This document shows, one piece after another, positions 36,101 to 50,079 of a stretch of 64,000 nt of DNA. Below the pieces are notes generated by a model that worked only from the letters and a program-made list of their open reading frames with translations, searched no databases and was not told the DNA's origin. Source of the DNA: Prosapia bicincta (lineage: Eukaryota; Arthropoda; Insecta; Hemiptera; Cercopidae); assembly GCA_036971475.1 (NCBI GenBank), contig JBAIZL010000002.1, positions 356,882,582-356,946,581 of the forward strand, in the 5' to 3' direction. Numbering within the stretch: the stretch's first letter is position 1; each line of letters opens with the position of its first letter. The translations under genes were made by a program, and so were the position numbers.

Positions 36101-39100
36101 TTCTTAAAGTCCATTTCCATTAAGCTGTCCTTTGTAATATAAATGTTTGTATTTTGTTAAGTACTTTTCCAAGTAAGTTTTCCATCTGTAACTGCATATT
36201 CTTATATTTCTTAAAGTCCATTTCCATTAAGCTGTCCCTTCTAATATAGTTTTTTTGTAGTTTTTGAGTACATTTACAGAAAGTTTGTCATTTGTAACTG
36301 CATATTCTTATATTTCTTAAAATAAATTTCCATTAAGCTGTCCTTTGTAATATAAATTATTGTATTTTTAAAGTGCATTTCCAAGTTTGTTTGTCATCTG
36401 TAACTGCATATTGTTATATTTCTTAAAGTCCATTTAGATTAAGCTGTCCTTTGTAATATAAATGTTTTATTTTGTTAAGTACATTTACAGCAAGTTTGTC
36501 ATCTGTAACTGATTATTCGTATATTTCTTAAAGTCCATTTCCATTAAGCTGTCCTTTGTAATATAGATTTTTGGTATTTTTTTAAGTACATCTACAGCAA
36601 GTTTTTCATCTGTAACTGCATATTCTTATATTTCTTAAAGTCCATTTAGATTAAGCTGTCCTTTGTAATATAAATGTTTTATTTTGTTAAGTACATTTAC
36701 AGCAAGTTTGTCATCTGTAACTGATTATTCGTATATTTTGTTAAAGTCCATTTCCATTAAGCTGTCCTTTGTAATATAGATTTTTTGTATTTTTTTAAGT
36801 ACATTTACAGCTAGTTTGTCATCTATAACTGCATATTCTTATATTTCTTAAAGTCCATTTCTATTGAGTTGTCCTTTGTAATATAAATGTTTGTATTTTT
36901 TTAAGTACGTTTACAAGTAAGTTTGTCCTCTGTAACTGCATATTCTTATATATCCTACAGTCCATTTCCATTAGGCTGTCCTTTGTAACATAAATGTTTG
37001 TATTTTTTCAAGTACGTTTTCAAGTAAGTTTGTCATCTGTAACTGCATATTCTTATATCTCTTAAAGTCCGTTTCCATTAAGCTGTCCTTTGTAATATAA
37101 ATGTTTGTATTTTTTTAAGTACGTTTGCAAGTAAGTTTTTCATGTGTAACTACATATTCTTATATTTCTTAAAGTCCATTTCCTTTAAACTGTCCTTTGT
37201 AATATAAATGTTTTTATTTTTTTAAGTGCGTTTCCAAGTAAGTTTGTCATCTGTAACTGCATATTCTGATATTTCCTAAAGTCCATTTCCATTAAATTGT
37301 CCTGTGTAATATAAATGTTTGTATTTTTTTAAGTACGTTTACACGTAAGTTTGTCATCTGTAACTACATATTGTTATATATTATAAAGTCCATTTCCATT
37401 AAGATGTCCTTTGTAATATAAATGTTTTAATTTTTTTAAGTACGATTGCAAGTAAGTTTTTCATGTGTCACTACATATTCTTATATTTCTTAAAGTCCAT
37501 TTCCATTAAACTGTCCTTTGTAATATAAATGTTTTTTTTTTTTTTAAGTGCGTTTCCAAGTAAGTTTGTCATCTGTAACTGCATATTGTTATATATTATA
37601 TAGTCCATTTCCATTAAGATGTCCTTTGTAATATAAATGTTTTAATTTTTTTAAGTACGTTTTCAAGTAAGTTTGTCATCTGTAACTGCATATTCTTATA
37701 TTTCTTAAAGTCCATTTCCATTAATCTGTCCTTTGTAATATAAATGTTTTTTTTTTTTTTAAGTGCGTTTCCAAGTAAGTTTGTCATCTGTAACTGCATA
37801 TTGTTATATATTATAAAGTCCATTTCCATTAAGTTGCCTGTGTAATATAAATGTTGGTATTTTTTTAAGTACGTTTACAAGTAAGTTTGTCATCTGTAAC
37901 TGCATTTTCTTATATATCCTAAAGTCATTTTTCATTAAGCTGTCCTTTGTAATATAAAAGTTTGAATTTTTTTTAGTACATTTACAGCAAGTTTTTCATC
38001 TGTAACTGCATATTCTTATATTTTTTAAATTCAATTTCCAATTAAGCTCTCCTTTGTAATATTATTGTTTGTATTTTGTTAAGTACATTTACAGCACGTT
38101 TGTTATTTGTAACTGCTAATTCTTATATCTCTTAAAGTCCATTTCCATTAAACTGTCCTTTGTAATATAAATGTTTGTATTTTTTTAAGTGCGTTCCCAA
38201 GTAAGTTTGTCATCTGTAACTGCATATTCTTATATTTCTTAAAGTCCATTTCCATTAAATTGTCCTGTGTAATATAAATGTTTGTATTTTTTAAGTACGT
38301 TTACAAGTAAGTTTGTCATCTGTAACTGCATATTCCTATATTTCTTAAAGTCCATTTCCATTAAGCTGCCCTTTGTAATATAAATGTTTGTATTTTGTTA
38401 AGTACATTTACAGCAAGTTTGTCATCTATAACTGCAAATTCTTATATTTTTTAAAGTAAATTTCAATTAGGTTGTCCTTTGTAATATAAATGTTTGTATT
38501 TTTTTATGTACGTTTCCAAGTAAGTTAGTCATTTGTACCTGCATATTATAATATTTCTGTAATTCTATTTCCATTAAGCTCTCCTTTGTAATATAAATGT
38601 TTGTATTTTTTTAAGTACGTTTCCAAGTAAGTTTGTCATCTGTAACTGCAAATTCTTAAATTTCTTAAAGTCCATTTCCATTAAGCTGTCCTTTGTAATA
38701 TAAATGTTTGTGTTTGTTTGAGTACATTTACAGCAAGTTTTTCATCTGTAACTGCATATTCTTTTAGTTTTTAAATTCCATTTCCAATAAGGCTCTCCTT
38801 TGTAATATTATTGTTTATATTATGTTAAGTACATTTACAGCACGTTTGTCAACCCTAACTGCATATTCTTATATTTCTTAAAGTCCATTTAGATTAAGCT
38901 GTCCTTTGTAATATAAATGTTTGTATTTTTTTTATGTACGTTTCCAAGTAATTTTGTCCTCTGTAACTGCATATTCCTATATTTCTTAAAGTCCATTTCC
39001 ATTAAGATGTAATTTGTAATATAAATGTTTGTACTTTTTATATACATTTACAGCTAGTTTTTCATCTGTAACTGCATATTCTTATATTTTTTAAATTCCA

Positions 39101-42100
39101 TTTCCAATTAAGCTCTCCTTTGTAATATTATTGTCTGTATTTTGTTAAGTACGGTTACAAGTAAGTTTGTCATCTGTAACTGCTAATTCTTATATTTCTT
39201 AAAGTCCATTTCCATTAAGCTGTCCCTTGTAATATAGATTTTTTGTATTTTTTTAAGTACGTTTCGAAGTAAGTTTGTCATCTGTAATTGCATATTCTTA
39301 TATTTCTTAAAGTGCATTTCCATTAAGCTGAACTTTGTAATATAAATGTTTGTATTTTGTTAAGTACATTTGCAGCAAGTTTGTCATCTGTAACTGCATA
39401 TTATTATGTTTCTTAAAGTCCATTTCCATTAAGCTGCCCTTTGTTATATAAATGTTTGTATTTTTTTAAGTACGTTTTCAAGTAAGTTTGTCATCTGTAA
39501 CTGCATATTCTTATATTTCTTAAAGTCCATTTAGATTAAGCTGTCCTTTGTAATATAAATGTTTGTATTTTTTTAAGTACGTTTCCAAGTAAGTTTGTCA
39601 TCTGTAACTGTATATTCTTTTAATTCTAAAAGTCCATTTCCATTAAGCTGTCCTTTGTAATATAGATTTTTTGTATTTTGTTAGGTACATTTACAGCAAG
39701 GTTGTCATCTGTAACTACATATTCTTATATTTCTTAAAGTCCATTTCCATTAAGCTGTCCTTTGTAATATAAATGTTTGTATTTTGTTAAGTACATTTAC
39801 AGCAAGTTTGTCATATGTAACTGCATATTCTTATATTTCTTAAAGTCCATTTCTATTAGGTTGTCCTTTGTAATATAAATGTTTGTATTTTTTTAAGTAC
39901 GTTACCAAGTAAGATTGTCATCTGTAACTGCATATTCTTATATTTCTTAAAGTCCATTTCCATTAAGCTGTCTTTTGTAATATAAATGTTTGTATTTTTT
40001 TAAGTACGTTTCCAAGTAAGTTTGTCATCTGTAACTGCATTATATTATATTTCTTAAAGTCAATTTCCATTAAGCTGTCCTTTGTAATATAAATGTTTGT
40101 ATTTTTTTAAGTGCGTTTCCAAGTAAATTTGTCATCTGTAACTGCATATTCTTATATTTCTTAAAGTCCATTTCCATTACGTTTTCCTGTGTAATATAAA
40201 TGTTTGTATTTTTTTAAGTACGTTTCCAAGTAAGTTTGTCATCTGTAATTACATATTCTTATATTTCTTAAAGTCCATTTCCATTAAGCTGTCCTTTGTA
40301 ATATAAATGTTTGTATTTTGTTAAGTACATTTACAGCAAGTTTGTCATTAGTAACTGCATATTCTATATTTCTTAACGTCCATTTCAATTTAGCTGTCCT
40401 TTGTAATATAAATGTTTGTATTTTTTTAAGTACGTTTCCAAGTGAGTTAGTCATCTGTAACTGCATATTATAATATTTCTTAAAGTCCGTTTACATTAAG
40501 TTGTCCTTTGTAATATAAATGTTTGTATTTTTTTAAGTACATTTACATCAAGTTTGTCATCTGTAACTGCATATTCTTATATTTCTTAAAGTCCATTTCT
40601 ATTAAATTGTCCTTTGTAATATAAATGTTTGCATTTTTTTAAGTACGTTTCCAAGTAAGTTAGTCATGTGTACCTGCATATTCTAATATTTCTGAAATTC
40701 TATTTCCATTAGGCTCTCCTTCGTAATATAAATGTTTGTATTTTTTAAGTACATTTACAGCAAGTTTGTCATCTGTAACTGCATATTCTTATATCTCTCA
40801 AAGTCCATTTCCATTAAGCTGTCACTTATAATATAGATTTTATGTATTTTTTTAAGTATGTTTCCAAGTACGTTTGTCATCTGTAACTGCATATTATTAT
40901 ATTTCTTAAAGTCCATTTCCATTAAGCTGTCCTTTGTAATATAAATCTTTGTATTTTTTTAAGTGCGTTTCCAAGTAAGTTTGTCATCTGTAACTTCAAA
41001 TTCTTATATTTCTTAAAGTCCATTTCCATTAAGTTGTCCTGTGTAATATAAATGTTTGTATTTTTTTAAGTACGTTTACAAGTAAGTTTGTCATCTGTAA
41101 CTGCATATCTTTATATATCCTAAAATCCATTTCCATTAAGCTGTTACGTTTTCAAGTACGTTTGTCATCTGTAACTGCATATTCTTATATTTCTTAAAGT
41201 AAATTTCCATTAAGCTGTTATTTGTAATATAAATGTTTGTATTTTCTTAAGTACCTTTCCAAGTTTGTTAGTCATCTGTAACTGCATATTCTTATATTTC
41301 TTAAAGTCCGTTTCCATTAAGCTGTCCTTTGTAATATAAATGTTTGTATTTTTTTAAGTACGTTTCCAAGTAAGTTTGTCATCTATAACTGCATATTCTT
41401 ATATTTCTTAAAGTCCATTTCCATTAAGCTCTCCTTTGTAATATTATTGTTTGTATTTTTTAAGTACATTTACAGCACGTTTGTCATCTGTAACTGCATA
41501 TTCTTATATTTCTTAAAGTCCATTTCCATTAAGCTGTCCTTTGTATTATAAATGTTTGTATTTATTTAAGTGCGTTTCCAAGTAATTTGTCATCTGTAAC
41601 TGCATATTCTTATATTTCCTGAGGTCCATTTAAATTAATCTGTCCTTTGTAATATAAATGTTTGTATTTTTTTAAGTACGTTTCCAAGTAAGTTTGTCAT
41701 CTGTAACTTCATATTATTATATTTCTTAAATTCCATTTCCATTAAGCTGTCCTTTGTAATATAAATTTTTGTATTTTTTTAAGTACGTTTCCAAGTAAGT
41801 TTGTCATCTGTAATTGCATATTCTTATATTTTCTAAGGTCCATTTAAATTAATCTGTCCTTTGTAATATAAATGTTTGTATTTTTTTAAGTACGTTTCCA
41901 AGTAAGTTTGTCATCTGTAACTACATATTCTTTTATCTAATAAAGTCCATTTCAATTAAGCTTTCCTTTGTAATATAAATGTTTGTATTTTTTCAAGTAC
42001 GTTTCCAAGTAAGTTTGTCATCTGTAACTGCATATTCTTATATTTCTTAAATTCCATTTCCATTAAGCTGTCCCTTGTAATATAGATTTTTGTATTTTTT

Positions 42101-42240
42101 AAGTACATTTACAGCAAGTTTGTCATCTGTAACTGCATATTCTTATATTTCTTAAAGTCCATTTCTATTAAGCTGTCACTTGTAATATAGATTTTTTGTA
42201 TTTTTTAAAGTACATTTACAGCAAGTTTGTCATCTGTAAC

Positions 42241-43308
42241 TGCATATCATTATATTTCTTAAAGTTCGTTTCCATTAAGCTGTCCTTTTTAATATAAATG
42301 TTTGTATTTTTTTAAGTAAGTTTCCAAGTAAGTTTTTCATGTGTAACTGCATATTCTTATATTTTTTAAATTCCAATTCCAATTAAGCTATCCTTTGTAA
42401 TATTATTGTTTGTATTTTGTTAAGTACATTTACAGCACTTTTGTCATCTGTAACTGCATATTCTTATATTTCCTAAAGTCCATTTCCATTAAGCTGTCCT
42501 TTGTAATATAAATGTTTGTATTTTTTTAAGTGCGTTTCCAAGTAATTTGTCATCTGTAACTGCATATTCTTATAGTTCTTAAAGTCCATTTCCATTTAGT
42601 TGTCCTGTGTAATATAAATGCTTGTATTTTTTTAAGTACGTTTACAAGTAAGTTTGTCATCTGTTACTGCATATTCTTATTAATCCGAAAGTCCATTTCC
42701 ATTAAGCTGTCCTTTGTAATATAAATGTTTGTATTTTTTTAAGTACGTGTCCAAGTAAGTTTGTCATCTGTAACTGCATATCATTATATTTCTTAAAGTT
42801 TGTTTCCTTTAAGCTGTCCTTTGTAATATAAATGTTTGTATTTTTTTAAGTAAGTTTCCAAGTACGTTTTTCATGTGTAACTGCATATTCTTATATTTTT
42901 TAAATTCCAATTCCAATTAAGCTATCCTTTGTAATATTATTGTTTGTATTTTGTTAAGTACATTTACAGCACTTTTGTCATCTGTAACTGCATATTCTTA
43001 TATTTCCTAAAGTCCATTTCCATTAAGCTGTCCTTCGTAATATAAATGTTTGTATTTTTTTAAGTGCGTTTCCAAGTAATTTGTCATCTGTAACTACATA
43101 TTCTTATAGTTCTTAAAGTCCATTTCCATTAAGTTGTCCTGTGTAATATAAATGTTTGTATTTTTTTAAGTACGTTTTCAAGTAAGTTTGTCATCTGTAA
43201 CTGCATATTCTATATTTCTTAAAGTCCATTTAGTTTAAGCTGTCCTTTGTAATATAATTGTTTGTATTTTGTTAAGTTCATTTACAGCAAGTTTGTCATC
43301 TGTAACTT
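42241..43308. repeat. Higher-order duplication: 534-bp block (5 satellite units) twice
   Basis: TGCATATCATTATATTTC recurs at 42241 and 42775. The variants TTCATGTGTAACTGC and CCAATTCCAATTAAGCTATC repeat at the same spacing. The second copy has accumulated more differences than the 854-bp pair. Confidence 0.75.
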
Positions 43309-44310
43309 CATATTCTTATATTTCTTAAAGTTCATTTCCATTTAGCTGTTGTTTGTAATATAAATGTTTGTATTTTTTTAAGTACGTTTCCAAGTAAGTT
43401 TGTCATCTGTAACTGCATATTATTATATTTCTTAAAGTCCATTTGCATTAAGCTGTCCTTGGTAATATAGATTTTTTGTATTTTGTTAAGTACATTCACA
43501 GCAAGTTTGTCATCTATAACTGCATATTCTTATATTTCTTAAAGTCCATATCCATTAAGCTGTCCTTTGTAATATAAATGTTTGTATTTTTTTAAGTACG
43601 TTTCCAAGTAAGTTTGTCATTTGTAATTGCATATTCTTATATTTCTTAAGGCCCATTTGAATTAATCAGTCCTTTGTAATATAAATGTTTGTATTTTTTT
43701 AAGTACGTTTCCAAATAAGATTGTCATCTGTAACTGCATATTATTATATTTCTTAAAGTCCATTTCCATTAAGCTGTCGTTTGTAATATAAATGTTTGTA
43801 TTTTGTTAAGTACATTTACAATAAGTTTGTCATCTGTAACTGCATATCGTTATATTTCTTAAAGTCCATTTCCATTAAGCTGTCACTTGTAATATGAATG
43901 TTTGTATTTTTTAAGTACGTTTCCAAGTAAGTTTGTCATTTGTAACTGCATATTCTTATATTTCTTAAAGTCTATTTCAATTAAGCTGTCCTTTGTAATA
44001 TAAATGTTTGTATTTTTTTAAGTATGTTTCCATGTAAGTTTGTCATCTGTAACTGTATATTCTTATATTTCTTAAAGTTCATTTCCATTAAGCTGTCACT
44101 TGTAATATAGATTTTTTGAATTTTGTTAAGTACATTTACAGCAAGTGTGTCATCTGTATCTTTAATTTCTTATTTTTTGTGTAGTGCATTTTCTATATGT
44201 TTGTCATCTATAACATTAATTTCATACTTCTCTTAAGGTCCATGTCTAGTAAGCTTGTGGTTTGTATAATAGTTTTTTGTATTTTGTTAAGTCCATTTCT
44301 AACAAGTAAT

Positions 44311-45325
44311 TTTTATGTACTGCTGTTATTCGTAATATTGATGAGGATTATTGTTTCTCCTTTTCAAAACTGTTTTTTTCTCTGTGTTTTCGCATCATAT
44401 TCTGTTTTACTAATTTCTATTCAAAATACATTCTGTTTATTACTAATATTTCTTGTATTAGGATTTATTTATTAAACCTGTGACTACGGTTCCGTTTGTT
44501 AATTAGTTGTTCAATTTGTTTCTACTACAGAAATCTTTTTCCTCTGTCTCTACTCAACCCATTTACGCTGTATTGACCCTAAGACCACAATTTCCTAAGA
44601 CCATTTTTCCATTCATAATTTCCTCTGTATTTCTTTATTTATTTATAGATTTGTGTTTTGAAGCTTTTATATCTTTTTTATCTCTTCTAGTCCATATATT
44701 ATTCTGTTTCCCGTCCTCATTTTTCAACATGCTTTACAAACCCAATGCATATCTCTTGTAATTCGTGTAGTATAACTTGGCTTTCACATTACTAAATTCC
44801 TCAGCATCTCTTTAATTGTACATTTGTATTATTGTCGCTTTTATATATTCTTCTATCGTTTATCTTATCTATTATTTTGAATTCTATGTACTATGGTTAC
44901 CACGATTTACTAATTCAATGCATATCTCTTATTTCGTGTATGGTGCATATTAGCTTTTCCAATATTTAAAGTTAGTTCTTGTGTTTATTTTTGACTTTTA
45001 TATTCTGTTTAGACAATTATTTCATACCAGCTGCAATAATATTACGATCAACGTTATAACCATCACTAGAATAGGATTTTACTATTTTAAGTAGTTTCTA
45101 AAAGTTTGCTCAATTGAAAGGTAGTTGTTAAGTTTATAACAGTTCATGTTTTACTGAGCATCCACCTACAAATATTGTTGATTGGAATCAAGCATCTATC
45201 AAACTTGTTTGGTCTGCGAGTGGTATTTTATTTCCCACTTTCCCTTCGAGAGAAAATTATTTTCTCCCGACGAGAGTTCCTCTATCCGCCACCTGAGGAC
45301 GCACCCGATGGGGGTTTCAAGTTCC
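44311..45325. other. Interval between satellite and right inverted repeat
   Basis: T-rich pyrimidine-biased strand with chance frames. The last 130 bp (45225-45325) is GC-richer and has no counterpart inside the left inverted repeat. Confidence 0.5.
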
Positions 45326-45329
45326 CCTC

Positions 45330-46418
45330 ACGGGTTTCCCACGACCAGGGGCAATGACCTCTCTCCTTATTCCTCTTTAATTTCATTGTCTTCTTCTTCT
45401 TCGTCTTCCACCATGGAGTGTAGCTGGTAGACAATTTTTCTTCACTCCAACATTAAGTAGATTTAGGTAATGTTACCGACTGTTAAAATGTTATGTCACA
45501 TTCTCCCTTCCATTCTCTCTGTACGACCTTTATCTCTCTTAATCCTGATTGCATTCATAATCATATCCTTCAAAGGCTCAAGGAAACGATCGGCAACTCA
45601 CCTGACCTTAAAGAGACACGACTAAGAGAACAGTGCTCAATTTCCAAAAGGAAATACTGGAATTCTGAATTCAGGCGTGGATATATTAGCGCAGGCGAGC
45701 ATCAACTAGAGACTGATATATTTGAGAAAACGAAACGTTGATACTTTCATTTGAGGATGTCATTAGTTCCAGTGCCTCTAACGTTCCCCTCAGGAGTTAC
45801 ATCTTAAAACCGACAACGTTCGGAGCTTCGGAAGAAAGATCTCGCAAAGTTATGGGACAAGATCTAATACCCTGTTGTAACAGATGGGGACGATGATATT
45901 GATGGCTATACTGTACGGCATTCGTCAGTTGATTAGTTGACATGATAGTAAAAACAATGGGGATTGACATTTATCTAGAAGAAGTAGAAAATAAGAAAGA
46001 GAAAACAAAGGACAAATTATTATAGCATGGGATGGGGCAATGATAGTAACTAAGATATAAGTAGTCCATCAATATCGTCAAAGTCAGCAGATTATCTATA
46101 ATGCATATTGTATATTATTATTTCGAACAGAGTGTTCCTTAAATAATGTCGAAGCATCCAATATGGCAAACAATTTGCCACAAATATGTGTTGCACCTCT
46201 ACTAATGGTTCTAATTGCCATTTCCCCCGACCCTATCAGCGTACTGAGGAAGCTGGTACTGTAGTTCCAACTGTCTTTGTTTCTTCATCCCTAATTGAGA
46301 AGTAGTTAAACTCGGATATCAAAGAAGAGATTGACCAACTGACTGAGAGAGTATCTGGTGACAGTCCTATCAAACGGCGTCCACCAGTTCAAGGTACATG
46401 TTCCAGTGAATGCAATAG
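45330..46418 (+). repeat. 1.08-kb inverted repeat, right copy
   Basis: Inverted partner of 25992-27075, ending at TGCAATAG. The inner side continues into CCACGACCAGGGGCAATGACC, of which the left copy shows a mutated version before passing into 122-bp repeats. Confidence 0.85.
45493..45741 (+). pseudogene. Unrecognised 82-aa frame in the inverted repeat (right)
   Basis: Counterpart of 26669-26917 (MSHSPFHSLC...EKTKR). It continues after the stop with the same protein-like stretch seen on the left. Function unknown. Confidence 0.3.
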
Positions 46419-46429
46419 GGATAAAAATT

Positions 46430-47430
46430 GAACGACTAATTTTTTTAATATTATATTCAAACACTTCTTGGTAAAAACGTCAGAACAAAGAAAAGAGAAC
46501 TATGCTATTCTCTAAGCCTTAATTGATATATTTCAAAAATAATACTTTCAAATCCAAATTCAGTAGATATAAATTAAATTAATAAAAAATAATTTTAATA
46601 ATTTCCTGCACATTCTAACGATTTTAGTTTTTTGTAAAATTTCTTTTCATTGCGTCGTATGTTTGCTGTCGTATTGTATTTATTTTGCATCTGGTTCTGT
46701 TTACTTGTTCATTAAATTAAAAATTGTTAGATAATTATAAGGCATTTTAATAATTTAAATGGGGAGTAGGTTTTTGTTTACATCTAGAAAATTTACTGAT
46801 GCACCATAGCATTCTATATTTCACATGATATTGGTATTGACAAATCAATAGTGTGTGTGTGTGTTGTGTGTGTGTGTGTGTGTGTGTATGTGTGTGTGTG
46901 TTTGGGTGTGTGGGGGGGTCTAGTTCCCTAATAATGTTTTCGGGCTAATGTAATTGGTCACAAGATTTCATTTATTTTCTAATTTTACTCTATTTATTAT
47001 GGTATGATATTATGAAATACCTTTCACATATTTACTACTTACATATCCTTGTGCGAGAAGACGGGGGGGGGGTGGTCGAAGTCTCAAATAAATGGAAACA
47101 ATGAAATGGCCTGCATTTAAAAAAAAATAACTCTCTGCGTATCTAGAACGGACCCACGATGGGAAAAATTATCCCAGATATAGGCGGTAACATCACTATT
47201 AATGGTTACTTAATGTAATCTTTATTTAACCAATTATTTTCTCAACTATATTAAATAATAAGTAGGTTATTTTGAACTAATGTAATTATGTTTTGAAATT
47301 ATCTGCAAATGACGATCCCTTTATAAAGAGATCCGCGATATTCTAGGAGGTCGCGACCCACAAATTACAAAAAAATGAAATAAGGAATACAATATTTACT
47401 TAGTCGATGGTAAAACGTAAAGTTACCTAA
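46430..47430. other. AT-rich interval with a GT microsatellite
   Basis: (GT)n at 46852-46914 ending in a G-run, and a second G-run at about 47065. No gene. Confidence 0.6.
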
Positions 47431-47439
47431 TTAATAAAT

Positions 47440-47575
47440 ACAAACAATCTCTAAATATAAATATTATTATTAGCTAGAATAAAAATTGACGAGAGTAAAC
47501 CATAGACTAGAATAAAAATATTTCTGGTTAGAGGTTGTTTGTATTATTTATTAATATTAAACCACAGTAATTAAT
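47440..47575 (+). repeat. Family D tail, solo
   Basis: AGACTAGAATAAAAATATTT..GGTT.GAGGT, then TATTTATTA..TAAACCACAGTAAT, matches 30805-30880. The hammerhead-like part upstream is not preserved. Confidence 0.55.
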
Positions 47576-47934
47576 TCAAGAATGTAGTGATTTACATCAA
47601 TTCTTTAGAATAGAACTTTTATCACAAATTTATGTGACAGATTAATGTTAAGACTTTCGACTTCTTATGAATAATAATAAGATCTAAATAATATTAGACA
47701 ATATATCTTATAAATAATAATAAGCTCAATTTATAAGATCTAAAGTTAGTTTTCTATATACCAAAATTATTATGATTATATTACGATATAGTCTGGCGAT
47801 TATTATGTATAATACATACGTCCAAAAATACATTGGGCGCATGTATTTATTATATCTTGTTTAGCGACAATAGTAATTTTGATTTAGGAGCGGAAAAACA
47901 TTTATATAAATATTTCTATTTTATATAAGTATCC

Positions 47935-47998
47935 CCGGACTCGCCCGCTAACAAGCGATGAGACTCTCACGGACCACCGGCGTCGGTTGGGAACCAGT
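47935..47998 (-). mobile_element. hAT-like transposon terminus (solo)
   Basis: Minus strand: CACTGGTTCCCAACCGACGC, then CGGTGGTCCGTGAGAGTC, close to CAGTGGTTCCCAACC...GGTCCGTG ends of hAT elements. It is a GC-rich island in AT-rich DNA. No partner end was found. Confidence 0.45.
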
Positions 47999-48227
47999 GT
48001 CGTATACAATTTACGAGAATGTAAGCAAGATATGACGTATAAGATATTATTTTAGATAACTGCACTTTATTAAATGTTCACTGATATCTTAGAGTTTCTT
48101 CATTTAGGCATTATGAGAGTTAATCCAGTCTAAGTACTGCTTCCTTGTTTCCTTGGAATTAAAAATATGAAACACTGAACAGTTCATATATGTATAAAAC
48201 CTATGTTAAAAATAACCTAGACACTTA

Positions 48228-48830
48228 ATCTTAATTCTAATATAATGTCTTAGAACACAAAATATAACATTTCAAATGTTTCGAAATCCCTGCAATTCAA
48301 TTGAATATATTCCTTAATAAAGAAATAATTAACAACAAAAATAAAGAGAAATTAACAAAAATTAAAAAGTATAGAAAAAAAGTTAGACAAAGATAAGTTC
48401 AAGAAAAAATAATAATAATATAATAGATACGTGTAATGTTTATATCTTTAAGAAAGCAGGGATACTTTCGTATTAAACAGAGGCTACCCATTCACAGTTA
48501 GAAGAAAGCTACAAAGTATCTGATTGGGCTAGATTTGGTAATAAAAGAAGGTATAAAATTTTGCATCAAAAGGCAACTTATTAAGAAGCGAAGAGGCGAA
48601 AAGTGAATTTCTGTATAGGCTATGTTTTTGCATGGCGGCACGAAACAAGAAGGCAGTTTTACCCATGCCATGAGTTTACATCGTATATTAGTATTTATAT
48701 TTTTGTTAAAAACCAAATCTATCATAACCAGATAATTTGTTACTATATTTTAGTTTATCTCTATAGTAATGCAGTATTACAAAGATGGGTAATTTTACAA
48801 CTATTTATTCTTAGATAAAATTAAAAGAAT
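48228..48830 (+). repeat. 0.6-kb direct repeat, copy 1
   Basis: Aligns with 49530-50075 at an offset of about 1300 bp. Shared: GTCTTAGAACACAAAATAT, CCTTAATAAAGAAATAAT, AAAAACCAAATCTATCATAA, CCAGATAATTTGTTAC. Clearly diverged. Confidence 0.7.
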
Positions 48831-48834
48831 TAAC

Positions 48835-49525
48835 AGAACCCACATAAAAAAGAATCCAAATATATAATTTTTACTTACTAAAAAGTAAACAATAATTTAC
48901 GATAAGGACAACATACGTTATAAAATCTTGTTACCTAAAAAAGTCGGCGGTTACCTCGCCTTGTATTTGGTAATCCATCAAATATATTCCAAACATTTCC
49001 AAAACAATCAACTTTCTGATTGTTTGATTTCCCATGATTAATCGAGCTAACTATAAAGTTTTCCACGAAACAAAAAATGTCATGCGTTTTATATTATGTA
49101 GGACGATAATTGATCTTTGTTCTCGAAAAAGACCATACAATATAAGATTTTGTCCGATTAAAAAATAAGTGATTGCATATTTTTCGTTCAGATATACAGG
49201 TTGCGGACAATTCAACCTTCTTTGAGTGATTTACCCGGAATGTGATTACCGTAGGTGTTTATAAATATAAGAGACAAGCTGATAAGGCGAACTTTGTACC
49301 GCCTAACAGTCAATAAATGACGTTTTTATTAGCTAAACTTAATTTAGTATTTTTTTAACATAAAAATAGTGAAGCTATGGTAGTCTATCGAGTAAAGTGT
49401 GGCAATGAAAATTCCCGATTGCGTGTTATTTATTAAAGTGCACTCTGATATATAATATTTTTTTATTTTCCCCATCTGGTGTAAACACAAATAAATCAGG
49501 TCTTTCGACAATTGAGATAGGAACA
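48835..49525. other. Spacer between the direct repeats
   Basis: No feature recognised. Confidence 0.5.
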
Positions 49526-49529
49526 CTCA

Positions 49530-50075
49530 ATCTTGAATCTAATAGAATGTCTTAGAAGACAAAATATGACTATACTAATGTTGTGAAATCCCTCCATTTC
49601 AATTTAATATAAACCTTAATAAAGAAATAATAACCAACAAAATAAAGAGAAATTAAGGAAAATTCCAACATATAGATAAATTACTAAAAACAGATAAGTT
49701 AACACAAAAATATAGTTGATATAAGAGAGGCGGAGTACTTCCGCATTAAACAGTGATCATACATCCACTGTTAGCATATAGTTACAAAGTATCCAGTTAG
49801 GCTAGATTTGGTAATAACACAAGCAATTAAATTTAGCAACAAAAATCAACTTATTAACAAGCCAAGTGACGAAGAGGGAATGTCTGTATAGGCTATGATT
49901 TTGTATCGCGGCTCGAAACTAGAAGGCAGTTTCACCCATAGAATGAATTTACATGTAGTTTAATATTTATGTTTGGTTAAAAACCAAATCTATCATAACC
50001 AGATAATTTGTTACCATATTATAATATATCTATATAATAATGTGATATAACATAGTGCGGTAACTTGGCAACAAT
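49530..50075 (+). repeat. 0.6-kb direct repeat, copy 2
   Basis: See 48228-48830; same order of blocks with many substitutions. Confidence 0.7.
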
Positions 50076-50079
50076 TTAT

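Larger units (their letters stand above)
31300..44310. repeat. 107-bp satellite array, about 120 units
   Basis: The unit runs GTTTGTCATCTGTAACTGCA, TATTCTTATATTTCTTAAAG, TCCATTTCCATTAAGCTGTC, CTTTGTAATATAAATG, TTTGTATTTTTTTAAGTACG, TTTCCAAGTAA. Period was measured as exactly 107 at 33301-33408. Two alternating variants recur: AAGTACGTTTCCAAGTAAG and AAGTACATTTACAGCAAG. Edges decay gradually at both ends. It has no coding potential; short minus-strand frames in it are chance products of the repeat. Confidence 0.95.

Noticed and set aside
37614..40466. Minus-strand frames with repeated MQLQMTN peptides
   Set aside because: Translations of consecutive satellite units; most units contain stops.
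31300..44310. Possible CRISPR-like array
   Set aside because: The whole 107-bp unit repeats with no unique spacers, in a eukaryotic context; it is a satellite.
44197..44761. Two hydrophobic frames just after the satellite
   Set aside because: The strand is T-rich, which yields Phe/Leu/Ile-rich frames by chance; no gene structure visible.
47935..48000. tRNA-like GC-rich patch
   Set aside because: No cloverleaf can be drawn; it fits a hAT terminus better.
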